The translations under genes were made by a program, and so were the position numbers. From Alteromonas sp. LMIT006 (GTDB taxonomy: Bacteria; Pseudomonadota; Gammaproteobacteria; Enterobacterales; Alteromonadaceae), in the NCBI RefSeq assembly GCF_024300645.1, contig NZ_CP101291.1, positions 186,001 through 250,000 of the forward strand: DNA of 64,000 bases, in the 5' to 3' direction. A model generated the notes under the pieces. It ran no database searches. It had not been told where the DNA came from and saw nothing but the letters and a program-made list of their open reading frames with translations. Shown here in pieces: positions 9,078 to 20,401 of this stretch (position 1 is its first letter; each line of letters begins with the position of its first letter).

Positions 9078-10046
9078 TTAAACGACCCCTGCCTTGAGAA
9101 GCATGTGCATATTAAATGCACCGACAATGTTGTGTTCCTGATCGACAACTAATAAGGCCGTTATTTGCTTTTGTTGCATGATATTTAAGGCGTCTACGGC
9201 AAGCATTTCTGGTGAAACTGTAATCGGATTAGCTGTCATTACGTTTTCGACTACGCTGCGATGTATATCGATTTTTTGATCCAAGACACGGCGCAAATCA
9301 CCGTCTGTAAAAATTCCCTTTAAGCGTTCATCAGCAACCACGCCAGTCATTCCTAAGCCTTTTCTACTAATTTCTAGTAAGGCCTCAGTAATCAAAGTAT
9401 CCGTGTTTACACTTGGTATTTCTTCTCCACGCAACATGATATCACTGCAGCGTAGCAATAATTTTCGACCAAGAGAACCTCCAGGATGTGACAAGGCAAA
9501 ATCTTCAGAGGTAAATCCTTTAGCATCTAGCAACGCAATGGCCAATGCATCTCCAAGTACCAAGGTAACGGTTGTTGAAGTCGTTGGTGCCAGGCCAAGA
9601 GAACACGCTTCAGCTGGCACCGGAATGGTGAGTACTAACTCAGCGTGTTGAGCAAGAGTTGATTCAGCTTGCTGAGTTATAGCAATGTAGGGAATATTGA
9701 GTCTTTTGAGAACAGGTAATAATCCGAGTAACTCTTGTGTTTCGCCCGAATTAGAAATGGCGATCACCACATCGTTGGCGCTTAGCATTCCTAAATCACC
9801 ATGATTCGCTTCACCAGGGTGAACAAAAAACGCTGGAGTACCAGTACTGGCAAGCGTTGCTGCGATCTTCGAACCGATGTGTCCAGACTTACCCATGCCC
9901 GAGACAACGACTTTGCCCTGACAATCTTTTAGTAACTGACAAGCCGCAACAAAGGTTTCGTCTAAGACCTTAGGTAACTCAGCAAGCCCTTTCGCTTCGG
10001 TTGCGATGACTTGCTTGGCAGATTGAATAAAGTGATGCTCAGACAT
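9078..10046 (-). CDS. kdsD: Arabinose-5-phosphate isomerase KdsD
   Basis: KdsD interconverts ribulose-5-phosphate and arabinose-5-phosphate, the first committed step of Kdo synthesis. The 322-residue protein has an N-terminal SIS sugar-isomerase domain (about 30-170, with VVSGMGKSGHIGSKIAATLAS and ISNSGET) and two C-terminal CBS domains (about 205-320). Its position next to kdsC and the yrbG-like gene favours KdsD over the paralogue GutQ. Kdo synthesis and LPS export genes follow as one minus-strand run. Confidence 0.95.
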   Translation of the reverse strand: MSEHHFIQSAKQVIATEAKGLAELPKVLDETFVAACQLLKDCQGKVVVSGMGKSGHIGSKIAATLASTGTPAFFVHPGEANHGDLGMLSANDVVIAISNSGETQELLGLLPVLKRLNIPYIAITQQAESTLAQHAELVLTIPVPAEACSLGLAPTTSTTVTLVLGDALAIALLDAKGFTSEDFALSHPGGSLGRKLLLRCSDIMLRGEEIPSVNTDTLITEALLEISRKGLGMTGVVADERLKGIFTDGDLRRVLDQKIDIHRSVVENVMTANPITVSPEMLAVDALNIMQQKQITALLVVDQEHNIVGAFNMHMLLKAGVV

Positions 10047-10083
10047 AATTTTCCCTTGTTCCTAATTCGGCTTATGCTGCTTA

Positions 10084-11040
10084 TTATGCGAACAACAGGA
10101 CTTGATATGCAATAAAACAAGCAAACAAAATCGCTCCTTCAAAGCGATTGATGCGTCTAGTACCGACAAAATTAAAACTAAAAATAAGTAAAACAACGGT
10201 CAAACTCAACATGACCAACAAATCTCTACCTGCTGCATTTGGGTCAAACATACCAGGCGCAAAGACCGCCGGCATGCCCAGCACCGCGAGTAAATTGAAA
10301 ATATTTGAGCCAATAATATTACCCATGGCTAAGTCATCTTCTCCTTTGAGAACTCCAGCCACACATGCAGCGAGTTCTGGCAAGCTGGTACCAATCGCGA
10401 TGATCGTTAAACCAATAACCAAATCACTAATACCTAAGTATTTGGCGATGAAGACGGCAGATTCGACCAAAAAATGAGCGGATAAAGGTAACATAACCAA
10501 ACCGACAATCACCCACATGACGGCTATAGACGTATTAACGTCAGAGGGTATTTCGGTTTCATTTTCGCTCACAAGTGGATCGTTTTTGTCTACTTTCATT
10601 GACAACACGCCCATACCAATAAGTACTAAGCCAAACATGACTAACAAAATGACACCTTCGTAAAAGGCAAACACACCATCATGTAAAAACCAGGCCGCCA
10701 CCAAACACACAAAAAATAACACTGGAAATTCACGTTTTAAGGTGCCAGAAGAAACGAGTAAAGGCTTGATTAAAGCCGTGATCCCCAAAACTAAGGATAT
10801 ATTGGTGATATTTGAGCCTATCGCATTACCAATCGCGGTATTCGGGGAACCGCCTACTGAAGCGGTTGCCGACACGACAATCTCTGGTGCGGAGGACCCC
10901 ATGGCCACAATAGTTAACCCAATCATCATAGGTGAAACACCCAGATTTTTGGCTAGCGCTGAGGCCCCGTGGACAAAGCGATCAGCACTCCAACTAAGCA
11001 CTAGAAGACCGGCGATAAAAATCCCAATTTGTATTAACAC
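10084..11040 (-). CDS. yrbG: CaCA-family Na+/Ca2+ antiporter-like protein YrbG
   Basis: A 318-residue inner-membrane protein with about ten hydrophobic segments and the two inverted alpha-repeats of the calcium/cation antiporter family. The repeats read LTIVAMGSSAPEIVVSA near the N-terminus and LTIIAIGTSLPELAACV in the second half, each followed by a GNAIGSN or GNIIGSN motif that forms the ion site. Start is GTG at 11040 with AAGGA upstream. It is the first gene of the minus-strand envelope cluster and is divergent from mlaF. Transported ions are inferred from the family only; E. coli YrbG itself is poorly characterised. Confidence 0.92.
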   Translation of the reverse strand: MLIQIGIFIAGLLVLSWSADRFVHGASALAKNLGVSPMMIGLTIVAMGSSAPEIVVSATASVGGSPNTAIGNAIGSNITNISLVLGITALIKPLLVSSGTLKREFPVLFFVCLVAAWFLHDGVFAFYEGVILLVMFGLVLIGMGVLSMKVDKNDPLVSENETEIPSDVNTSIAVMWVIVGLVMLPLSAHFLVESAVFIAKYLGISDLVIGLTIIAIGTSLPELAACVAGVLKGEDDLAMGNIIGSNIFNLLAVLGMPAVFAPGMFDPNAAGRDLLVMLSLTVVLLIFSFNFVGTRRINRFEGAILFACFIAYQVLLFA

Positions 11041-11081
11041 GCGAGCAAAATCCTTGAATAAAATGTATTAATGGTGAACAT

Positions 11082-11220
11082 TTTGTCTAAATCAACGGTC
11101 TATGAACCATATGAATGTATAATAACGTAAAATACACTCGGTTGGCGATTTATCTTAGACAAACCTTGTAACTTTTAAGATTTGCCCCATGTACCTGTCT
11201 TGTCGCATAATATAGACAAA
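11082..11220. repeat. Three copies of TAGACAAA between yrbG and mlaF
   Basis: TAGACAAA occurs at 11156-11163 and 11213-11220 on the plus strand, both followed by C, and inverted as TTTGTCTA at 11082-11089. All lie in the 230-base divergent promoter region of the yrbG and mlaF operons. The first-to-second plus-strand spacing is 57 bases. The same nonamer TAGACAAAC also appears in the ppc leader at 41467-41475. They may be binding sites of one regulator, but this is only a pattern seen by eye. Confidence 0.35.
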
Positions 11221-11270
11221 CATAACAGCAATGCACACCTCCAATTAAGGTTAAGGAACCACCTGTATTC

Positions 11271-12095
11271 ATGAGTAACTCATCTACACTAGTGTCCGTT
11301 GAAAACTTGCGTTTTTTACGTGGTAATCGCGTTATTTACGACGGTATTAACCTCACTATTGAAAAAGGTAAAATTACCGCGATAATGGGTCCCAGCGGAA
11401 TAGGCAAAACCACCTTAATGAAATTAATTGGTGGGCAACTCAAACCAGACAGTGGTGATATACGTTATGCCGGTAATTCTATTCCCCAGATGTCACGAAG
11501 GGAACTTTACAAAACCCGCAAAAAAATGAGCATGCTGTTCCAATCTGGCGCGTTGTTTACTGATATTTCGGTGTTCGATAATGTGGCATTTGCCTTGCGC
11601 GAGCACACCAAACTCGATGAGGACATCATTCGCACCTTAGTCTATCTGAAACTTGAAGCCGTTGGCCTGCGTGGAGCGGCTGATTTAATGCCCAGTGAAC
11701 TTTCCGGTGGCATGGCACGGCGTGCAGCTCTAGCACGAGCCATTGCGCTCGATCCTGAGCTCATCATGTATGACGAGCCATTTGCCGGACAAGACCCGAT
11801 ATCTATGGGCGTATTGGTTAAGCTTATCAAAGCGCTGAGCAGTGCTTTAGATTTGACGAGTATTGTGGTAACCCATGATGTCTCTGAAGTACTCGACATT
11901 GCAGATTATGTGTATATTCTTGCCAACCAAAAAATCATCGGCGAAGGAACACCCTCACAAATTAAGGCTTCTGACTCGGCACTAGTTCAGCAATTTTTGC
12001 AGGGTGAAGCAGATGGCCCTGTGCCGTTTCATTTCCCTGCAGACAATTTATTTAATACCTTGTTAGGCACCGCTCAGCAGGGAGTGAAAAAATGA
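11271..12095 (+). CDS. mlaF: Phospholipid ABC transporter ATP-binding protein MlaF
   Basis: MlaF powers the MlaFEDB inner-membrane complex that keeps phospholipids out of the outer leaflet of the outer membrane. The 274-residue ATPase has Walker [10 protein letters not shown], signature [15 protein letters not shown], Walker [12 protein letters not shown] and switch VVTHDVSE, with a C-terminal extension as in other MlaF proteins. AAGGA lies upstream of the ATG. It is the first gene of mlaFEDCB and overlaps mlaE by four bases (ATGA). Confidence 0.96.
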   Translation: MSNSSTLVSVENLRFLRGNRVIYDGINLTIEKGKITAIMGPSGIGKTTLMKLIGGQLKPDSGDIRYAGNSIPQMSRRELYKTRKKMSMLFQSGALFTDISVFDNVAFALREHTKLDEDIIRTLVYLKLEAVGLRGAADLMPSELSGGMARRAALARAIALDPELIMYDEPFAGQDPISMGVLVKLIKALSSALDLTSIVVTHDVSEVLDIADYVYILANQKIIGEGTPSQIKASDSALVQQFLQGEADGPVPFHFPADNLFNTLLGTAQQGVKK

Positions 12096-12868
12096 ACTAT
12101 TTACAATCTATTGGGTACAATACGCTGAATGCCCTAACGGGATTTGGACGTGCTTTATTGATGCTAGTGGGGGCTATTATTGCCGTCCCTCAGCGCAAAA
12201 ACATTCGCCTCACCATTCACCAAATATACGTTGTGGGTGTGCAGTCTTTATTGATCATCATGGTATCTGGGTTATTTATCGGTATGGTCATGGCCTTGCA
12301 AGGTTACACTATCCTGGTGAATTACGGCGCAGAAGGCTCACTTGGGCCAATGGTCGCCTTGTCTCTGCTGCGTGAACTGGGCCCCGTCGTCACGGCTTTG
12401 CTGTTTGCTGGTCGGGCAGGTTCGGCGTTAACCGCAGAGATTGGTTTGATGAAGGCCACTGAACAACTCAGCAGTCTTGAGATGATGGCGGTTGACCCAC
12501 TGCGACGGATTATTGCCCCCCGTTTTTGGGCTGGGGTCATTGCCATGCCAATGTTGGCCCTGATTTTTTCTGCAATTGGTATATTAGGCGGACATCTTGT
12601 TGGCGTCGATTGGTTAGGGGTAGATGCGGGTTCATATTGGTCTATAATGCAAGCGACCGTTGAGTGGGATAAAGATGTCGTCAACGGCATAATTAAGAGT
12701 TTTGTTTTTGCAGTTGTCGTCACTTGGATTGCGATTTTTAAAGGGTACGATGCAACTCCCACATCGGAAGGTATTTCTCAAGCCACCACTCAAACTGTTG
12801 TATACTCGTCCCTCGCCGTCCTCGGCTTGGATTTTGTGCTTACTGCACTCATGTTTGGCATAAACTAG
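12092..12868 (+). CDS. mlaE: Phospholipid ABC transporter permease MlaE
   Basis: A 258-residue permease of the MlaE/YrbE family, with an amphipathic N-terminal helix and about five membrane segments. The conserved blocks [11 protein letters not shown]-like (here [21 protein letters not shown]), [21 protein letters not shown] and [11 protein letters not shown] are all present. It forms the membrane core of MlaFEDB, with the MlaD hexamer on its periplasmic face. It is coupled to mlaF by an ATGA overlap and followed by mlaD after eight bases. Confidence 0.96.
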   Translation: MNYLQSIGYNTLNALTGFGRALLMLVGAIIAVPQRKNIRLTIHQIYVVGVQSLLIIMVSGLFIGMVMALQGYTILVNYGAEGSLGPMVALSLLRELGPVVTALLFAGRAGSALTAEIGLMKATEQLSSLEMMAVDPLRRIIAPRFWAGVIAMPMLALIFSAIGILGGHLVGVDWLGVDAGSYWSIMQATVEWDKDVVNGIIKSFVFAVVVTWIAIFKGYDATPTSEGISQATTQTVVYSSLAVLGLDFVLTALMFGIN

Positions 12869-12876
12869 GAGCAACT

Positions 12877-13344
12877 ATGACCACACGTAAAACTGAACTA
12901 TTGGTTGGATTTTTTGTCGTTTTAACGCTTGCAGCTGGGTTGTTATTAGCATTAAAAGTTGCCAATCAAGGGATGTCTGGTTCAGATCAAAGTTATACAC
13001 TTTATGCTAAGTTTGACAATATTGGTGGTTTAAAGCCTCGTTCAGCGGTCAAAGTGGGCGGCGTTACAGTTGGTCGAGTGGAATCGATTTATCTCGACCA
13101 AGATGATTTTACACCGGTGGTGGTATTGAGCATCTCTGAACAATACAACAATTTTCCAGACACGAGTTCTGTTGCTATTTTGACCTCGGGTTTATTAGGT
13201 GAGCAGTACATTGGCTTTCAGCCAGGATTTGCCTTTGATGACCCAGTAGTATTGACCGATGGCGATTTTATTTCAGATACCAAATCAGCATTAGTTCTGG
13301 AAGATTTAATTGGACAATTTTTGTTCAGCCGTGACAGTAACTAA
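12877..13344 (+). CDS. mlaD: Phospholipid-binding MCE-domain protein MlaD
   Basis: MlaD is anchored in the inner membrane and forms a hexameric ring that passes phospholipid between MlaC and MlaE. The 155-residue protein has one N-terminal transmembrane helix (about 8-26) and a single MCE domain (about 38-118) with the typical YTLYAKFDNIGGLKPRSAVKVGG start. The hydrophobic C-terminal segment that lines the ring pore follows. Length is normal, and GGAGC lies upstream of the ATG. Confidence 0.95.
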   Translation: MTTRKTELLVGFFVVLTLAAGLLLALKVANQGMSGSDQSYTLYAKFDNIGGLKPRSAVKVGGVTVGRVESIYLDQDDFTPVVVLSISEQYNNFPDTSSVAILTSGLLGEQYIGFQPGFAFDDPVVLTDGDFISDTKSALVLEDLIGQFLFSRDSN

Positions 13345-13364
13345 GAATATTTAAGGAATTGTTA

Positions 13365-14039
13365 ATGAAGCCTTTTTTCTCACGTATGTTTTGGTCACCC
13401 GTGCTAGGCGCACTTTTTATTTTAAGCCTTGTTTTCAGTAGCGCTAAATTATTTGCTCAACCCGAAGTTCTCAATCCATACGTCATGATTCAAGATGCCG
13501 CATCGGCAACGTTCGGTAGAATGAAAAATGAAAAGGATCTGATCGCTCAAGATCCAGAACATCTTCGCACGATCATGCGTGAAAACCTGCTGCCGTTCAT
13601 CGATTATCGTTTTTCTGCCTTTATGGTCTTGGGCAAAAATGCCCGTAACGTGCCTAAACCTCAACTTGCAGAATTTGTTAATGTCTTCAAAGAATATCTC
13701 GTTACCACTTACGCTAACGCAATGGGGTATTATGATGATCAAACCGTTTCATTTGAACCTGGCGGAGATTATCTGGGTCAAAAAACCATTACGGTACGCG
13801 CTGTAATTCAAGATGATGGACGTCCAGATATAAAGGTAGCTTTTAAAGTTCGGTATGACAGTCGCACTAACTCTTGGAAAGGTTATGATATGGTTGCTGA
13901 AGGGATTAGCCTCTTGTCTTCAAAACGCAGCGAATTTGAAACCATTATCCGCCAAGAAGGCGTTGAAAAAGTGATTACTTTGATGCAAGAAAAAATCAAC
14001 GAACCGATTGTCTTACAAAATACTAACGCGGCACAATAA
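13365..14039 (+). CDS. mlaC: Periplasmic phospholipid-binding protein MlaC
   Basis: MlaC shuttles phospholipid across the periplasm between the outer-membrane MlaA-porin complex and MlaD. The precursor of about 224 residues has an N-terminal signal peptide (hydrophobic stretch ending near AKLFAQPEV) and the family block RENLLPFIDYRF followed by YDVVAEGISL-like YDMVAEGISLLSS. The ATG at 13365 is preferred to an upstream in-frame TTG because AAGGAA sits at proper distance. Its stop overlaps mlaB (TAATG). MlaA is not in the window. Confidence 0.94.
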   Translation: MKPFFSRMFWSPVLGALFILSLVFSSAKLFAQPEVLNPYVMIQDAASATFGRMKNEKDLIAQDPEHLRTIMRENLLPFIDYRFSAFMVLGKNARNVPKPQLAEFVNVFKEYLVTTYANAMGYYDDQTVSFEPGGDYLGQKTITVRAVIQDDGRPDIKVAFKVRYDSRTNSWKGYDMVAEGISLLSSKRSEFETIIRQEGVEKVITLMQEKINEPIVLQNTNAAQ

Positions 14040-14323
14040 TGGAACTCAGCTACAGCGAAGAACGATTGAGTATATCTGGAAAATGCTCAAACGCTCAGAT
14101 AACCAGCAATATTACAAGTCAGCTTCCACAAATTCTTAACACAAAGAATCTGCAAGTTGATTTATCCGGGATTGAACTGATTGATAGTGCCGGCCTTGCT
14201 GTACTTTTCAATTTATTACGCGACTGCAAACAACGCAATATAACAGTGCGTTTTGAACGTGTTCCTGATAAATTACGTCATCTTGCAGCGCTATCGAATG
14301 CCGACGCATTGCTCAACAGCTAG
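14039..14323 (+). CDS. mlaB: STAS-domain protein MlaB
   Basis: A 94-residue single STAS domain protein, the cytoplasmic accessory subunit that binds MlaF and stabilises the MlaFEDB transporter. The family core is visible in LQVDLSGIELIDSAGLAVLFNLLR, where the helix start DSAGLA is the conserved STAS feature. It starts on the TAATG overlap with mlaC, which indicates translational coupling. STAS domains are divergent, so position in the operon is the decisive evidence for calling it MlaB. Confidence 0.92.
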   Translation: MELSYSEERLSISGKCSNAQITSNITSQLPQILNTKNLQVDLSGIELIDSAGLAVLFNLLRDCKQRNITVRFERVPDKLRHLAALSNADALLNS

Positions 14324-14343
14324 TAAATAGAAAAAGGTTGCCC

Positions 14344-14601
14344 ATGACCAACGAAGAAATCGAACAGCATCTTAAAGAGACTCTAGGATTAGAAGAAGTG
14401 CACGTTAAAAGCGATGGCTCGCACTTCCAAATCATCGCCGTCAGCGACGTATTTGACGAAATGTCACGGGTCAAACGCCAGCAGTTCGTCTACGGACCTC
14501 TGAATGACAAAATTGCCGATGGCTCAATGCATGCGGTATCAATAAAAACATTTAATAAAGCGCAATGGCAAAGGGAAAAGCTATTCAATATGCCCCAGTA
14601 A
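14344..14601 (+). CDS. ibaG: BolA-family iron-metabolism protein IbaG
   Basis: An 85-residue BolA-like protein (YrbA). It has the helix-strand start MTNEEIEQHLKETLG, the VKSDGSHFQIIAVSDVF strand pair, the RVKRQQFVYGPL helix and the C-terminal HAVSIKTF block that contains the conserved His used with monothiol glutaredoxins in Fe-S handling. The ATG at 14344 is chosen over an upstream TTG at 14338 because of AAGG spacing. It sits between mlaB and murA exactly as in E. coli. Confidence 0.94.
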   Translation: MTNEEIEQHLKETLGLEEVHVKSDGSHFQIIAVSDVFDEMSRVKRQQFVYGPLNDKIADGSMHAVSIKTFNKAQWQREKLFNMPQ

Positions 14602-17008
<2,407 letters not shown>

Positions 17009-17073
17009 ATTTATCTACTTATTTTTGTTAGTCTTGACATGTTGTTTATTATTGTACATTTATTACTCAAAAC

Positions 17074-18915
17074 ATGGCAAACAAGATCCCTTTACTGATT
17101 GCTGGCCCGTTTCTAAGGCATACAAGCCTAGATGAAGTTTGTGTCACGCTTGTGACAAGTTCATTTTGTGAGCCAGAAATTTTACTCGTGCAAAACGGTC
17201 GAAAAAATGCCTTCACCTCTAAACATGTTCAACGCGACTGTTTGCCAATGGGTAAAAAAGCTTTTTTACATATTTTGCACGTACAAAAACCAAACTTGTT
17301 TTCACCAGATGCTGCATTTACTTACGACATCAAAGTAAACGGTGAAACCTTGTTTACTCAGTCTAACCAGCCACAGTGTTACGTTCCCACTCAATTGACA
17401 AAAGTTATGCACGGTTCTTGTCGCAAAATTCACAGTAAAGGCAGTGATGCATTGCCCTCTGTTGCTGCTTTATTGGATGATGATGAGCGACCCGACATAC
17501 TGTTTTTGACTGGCGATCAAGTATATGTAGATGATGTTGCAGGCCCGACTTTACATGCTATTAATCAAGTTATTTCCCTGCTTGGACTTCACCAAGAAAC
17601 GTTCACCGATGGGGTGATACAATGTTCCAATGATCTCGCTGAGCACACCTACGGCTATTATCTTCGCGAGTCATTGCTACCTAATACCGAAGCGAATGAA
17701 GCGCTTGATAAGGTGTTTTTTGGCGCCAAACGCAAGCCACTATTTACCTCTGTCAATGCGCAAAATCACTTAATGAGCTTTGCTGAAATATGCGCCCTCT
17801 ATTTGTTGAGTTTCTCACCGGCATTATGGGCGTTTATAGAATTTGACGAGCAGGTAGTTCCAGAGGAATTTCGCGACAAATACCGCAACGAACAAGTTAT
17901 CGTTGCAGCCTTTGTTGAAGGACTAGACCAGGTGCAAACCGTATTGGCTGCGATTCCAACTTATATGATTTTTGATGATCATGACGTCACGGACGATTGG
18001 AATCTCAATCGAGCATGGGAAGAGGCTGTATACGGACACGCTTTTTCTAAGCGCATCATTGGTAATGCTTTGTTAGGTTACACTTTGTTCCAAGGCATTG
18101 GCAATCAACCTGAACGCTTAAAACCACTGCGCCAGTTACTCAAAAAACACCTTCTTAAAACCAAAATTAAAGCCCATGATGAGCTACTAGAGGGCATATT
18201 TGAGTGGGAAAAATGGCATTACTCACTCAATACTGAGCCTCCCGTTCGAGTCTTAGACACACGTACAAGGCGCTGGCGTTCAGAGTCAAATCCCAAAAAA
18301 CCGTCGGGACTGATGGATTGGGAAGCATTGGTCGATTTTCAACAATCCATTGTTGGGCAAGATAATGTGATTGTGGTATCCGCTGCACCTATTTATGGTA
18401 TGAAATTTATTGAGATGATCCAACGTGTGTTCACTTGGTTTGGACAAGCGCTAACGGTAGATGCCGAGAACTGGATGGCCCATAAGGGGACGGCCAATGT
18501 GATGCTCAATATTTTTCGCCATGTCAAAACCCCACCACGTTTTATGATCCTAAGCGGCGATGTGCATTATTCTTTTGTGTATGATGTCAAAATGCGTTTC
18601 CGCCGCAATTCACCTCAAGTACTACAGTTCACCTGCAGTGGGATCAAAAATCAATTTCCAGAGCGATTATTAAGTGTCTTTGATCGACTCAACAGAGTGT
18701 TTTACTCATCACGCTCGCCATTGAACTTTTTGACTAAACGCCGCTTTATGAAAATCACCGAACGCAAGCCTGTAGGATATGCTGGTGCAGAACATATCAA
18801 TCCTTGTGCCATGGGAGTCCTACACCTCCCCGACACCCCAAACTTTGATTTGAGTGAGGTAAAATGTACATTACTCAGTGCCGATAAGCAGAAGATAGCT
18901 TTTGAGGATGAGTGA
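17074..18915 (+). CDS. PhoD-like metallophosphoesterase, apparently cytoplasmic
   Basis: A 613-residue metallophosphatase-fold protein related to PhoD alkaline phosphatases. Metal-binding motifs are LTGDQVYVDD (about 143-152), the PhoD-type FDDHDVTDDWN (about 299-309) and SGDVHYSF (about 494-501). It has an N-terminal beta domain but no Tat or Sec signal peptide, unlike secreted PhoD, so it probably acts inside the cell on an unknown phosphodiester or monoester. A perfect -35 hexamer TTGACA at 17034-17039 lies upstream, but the -10 is poor. There is no strong ribosome binding site before the ATG. It heads a run with fldB and a CLCA_X-type gene. Confidence 0.85.
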   Translation: MANKIPLLIAGPFLRHTSLDEVCVTLVTSSFCEPEILLVQNGRKNAFTSKHVQRDCLPMGKKAFLHILHVQKPNLFSPDAAFTYDIKVNGETLFTQSNQPQCYVPTQLTKVMHGSCRKIHSKGSDALPSVAALLDDDERPDILFLTGDQVYVDDVAGPTLHAINQVISLLGLHQETFTDGVIQCSNDLAEHTYGYYLRESLLPNTEANEALDKVFFGAKRKPLFTSVNAQNHLMSFAEICALYLLSFSPALWAFIEFDEQVVPEEFRDKYRNEQVIVAAFVEGLDQVQTVLAAIPTYMIFDDHDVTDDWNLNRAWEEAVYGHAFSKRIIGNALLGYTLFQGIGNQPERLKPLRQLLKKHLLKTKIKAHDELLEGIFEWEKWHYSLNTEPPVRVLDTRTRRWRSESNPKKPSGLMDWEALVDFQQSIVGQDNVIVVSAAPIYGMKFIEMIQRVFTWFGQALTVDAENWMAHKGTANVMLNIFRHVKTPPRFMILSGDVHYSFVYDVKMRFRRNSPQVLQFTCSGIKNQFPERLLSVFDRLNRVFYSSRSPLNFLTKRRFMKITERKPVGYAGAEHINPCAMGVLHLPDTPNFDLSEVKCTLLSADKQKIAFEDE

Positions 18916-18968
18916 TTTTTGGTATTCTACGCGCCACTTTCACTAATCAATGTATCAGGGTAATACTT

Positions 18969-19496
18969 TTGCAACGAATCGGTTTATTTTATGGATCCAC
19001 CACTTGTTATACCGAAATGGCTGGTGAAAAAATCAAAGCGGTCATCGAAGCTGCTGGTGATTTTAATGTCGATATGCATAACATCAAAGAGGTTGCGCTT
19101 GCGGATGTTGAGCAATATGACAACGTAATCTTAGGCATATCTACCTGGGATTTTGGTGAACTGCAAGAAGACTGGGAAAGTCATTGGGATGAAGCAGCTG
19201 ACATTAATTGGTCAGGTAAAACGGTTGCCCTATATGGTTTAGGTGATATGTATGGCTACGCCGACTGGTTTCAAGATGCTCTGGGGATGTTGCATGATGT
19301 GGTTGTTGCTGCAGGTGCTCAAATATGCGGATATTGGCCGAACACGCCTGATTACGAATTTACTCAATCTAAAGCTTTGACTGAGGATGGGGAGTTTTTT
19401 GTTGGCTTAGCCCTGGACGATGAAAATCAATTTGAGCAAACCGATGCCAGAATCGCCACCTGGGTAGAAGGCGTTTTAGCTGAGTTAGCCAATTAG
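18969..19496 (+). CDS. fldB: Flavodoxin FldB
   Basis: A long-chain flavodoxin of about 175 residues carrying one FMN for low-potential electron transfer. The phosphate loop GLFYGSTTCYTEMA, with its TCYTEM segment, matches FldB rather than FldA. The aromatic FMN loops STWDFGELQEDWESHWD and YGLGDMYGYADWFQDALGML also fit. I prefer the TTG at 18969, with AGGG eight bases upstream, because the flavodoxin fold begins there; the longer frame from GTG 18912 would add 19 residues not expected in the family. The stop overlaps the next gene (TAGTG). Confidence 0.9.
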   Translation: MQRIGLFYGSTTCYTEMAGEKIKAVIEAAGDFNVDMHNIKEVALADVEQYDNVILGISTWDFGELQEDWESHWDEAADINWSGKTVALYGLGDMYGYADWFQDALGMLHDVVVAAGAQICGYWPNTPDYEFTQSKALTEDGEFFVGLALDDENQFEQTDARIATWVEGVLAELAN

Positions 19497-20299
19497 TGGA
19501 TAAGCCTCTGAATCGTTTGCAACGGGGGTTTTATCGCGATGGTCCCTCGCATCGTGATGGAGCGGATGTGAGTTTTGCAGATATTCATAAATTCTTTGGG
19601 TTTCGGAGTATCACGATTGGCAAATGGGTCACCGTAGAGGAGCAAAAACTCGCTGCGAATCTCTTCTTTGATGCGTTGTGTGATTTGGCTGAAATATTAC
19701 ATGTTCCCTACATCACTCTTGGTCTGAATCAAAGCCTTGCACTGGCTTTTGGCAGTGGTGGACGCAAAGGTGTCAGCGCACATTACACGCCAGTCAAACG
19801 CGAACTCGCATTGGCCAAAAATGCCGGCGCTGGGTCACTTGCTCACGAATGGTTTCATGCTTTTGACCATTATATCGCACCCAAGATGTTTGCTGTCGAG
19901 CAAGCTGGCACATTTGCTTCAGCATTAAGTTTAACGGCCAATAAACTCAAGCAACATCCTCTCAATCAACGCCTCTTAGATACCCTTAACACGATCTTAC
20001 TAAGTCCCATTGAGGGAGGGTTAAATCCATTGATGGCTCGTTCGGTTGTCTGCGACAAAGCCTGTAAAAGTATCTACTTTTCACTTCCCCAAGAAGTTTG
20101 CGCCAGGGCGTTTGAAGCCATGGTTCAAGACCAATCAATAAAGAACCATTTTTTAGTTTCAGGCACCAAGCAATCACAATGGGCTAAAAAAGGGTTATAT
20201 CCATTGGGAAATCAGCGTTTGGCCATAAATCAGTCATTCTTAACCTATTTTACTCAGCTCGGGCAGGCCATAGCATACAAGCAGGATAGACCCTCATAA
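19496..20299 (+). CDS. CLCA_X-type protein with HExxH zincin motif
   Basis: A 267-residue protein beginning at GTG 19496. It has no signal peptide or membrane segment. The zinc-peptidase motif H117-E-W-F-H121 is followed by A-F-D-H, and the preceding segment SGGRKGVSAHYTPVKRELALAKNAGAGSLA is distinctive. I recognise this from memory as the group annotated CLCA_X family protein in Vibrio, Shewanella and relatives; no function is established that I know of. HExxH implies a metallopeptidase, but a third zinc ligand is not obvious to me. The start codon overlaps the fldB stop (TAGTG), so the two are translationally coupled. Confidence 0.8.
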   Translation: MDKPLNRLQRGFYRDGPSHRDGADVSFADIHKFFGFRSITIGKWVTVEEQKLAANLFFDALCDLAEILHVPYITLGLNQSLALAFGSGGRKGVSAHYTPVKRELALAKNAGAGSLAHEWFHAFDHYIAPKMFAVEQAGTFASALSLTANKLKQHPLNQRLLDTLNTILLSPIEGGLNPLMARSVVCDKACKSIYFSLPQEVCARAFEAMVQDQSIKNHFLVSGTKQSQWAKKGLYPLGNQRLAINQSFLTYFTQLGQAIAYKQDRPS

Positions 20300-20401
20300 T
20301 CAAGCAAAAAAAACTACATTCTGTTTACATTTTCGCTGTTTTTTTTGCTCAATTTTCATTATACTACGGCTAACTTCATTATAAATAAGATCAATAGTAG
20401 T

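Noticed and set aside
9077-9148. N-terminal extension of KdsC
   Set aside because: The extra residues overlap kdsD in another frame; the GTG at 9076 has AGGGG upstream and gives the family length.
11708-11730. Sigma-54 -24/-12 promoter-like TGGCACG inside mlaF
   Set aside because: The -12 element TTGC is not at the right spacing and the site is within coding sequence encoding the ABC signature.
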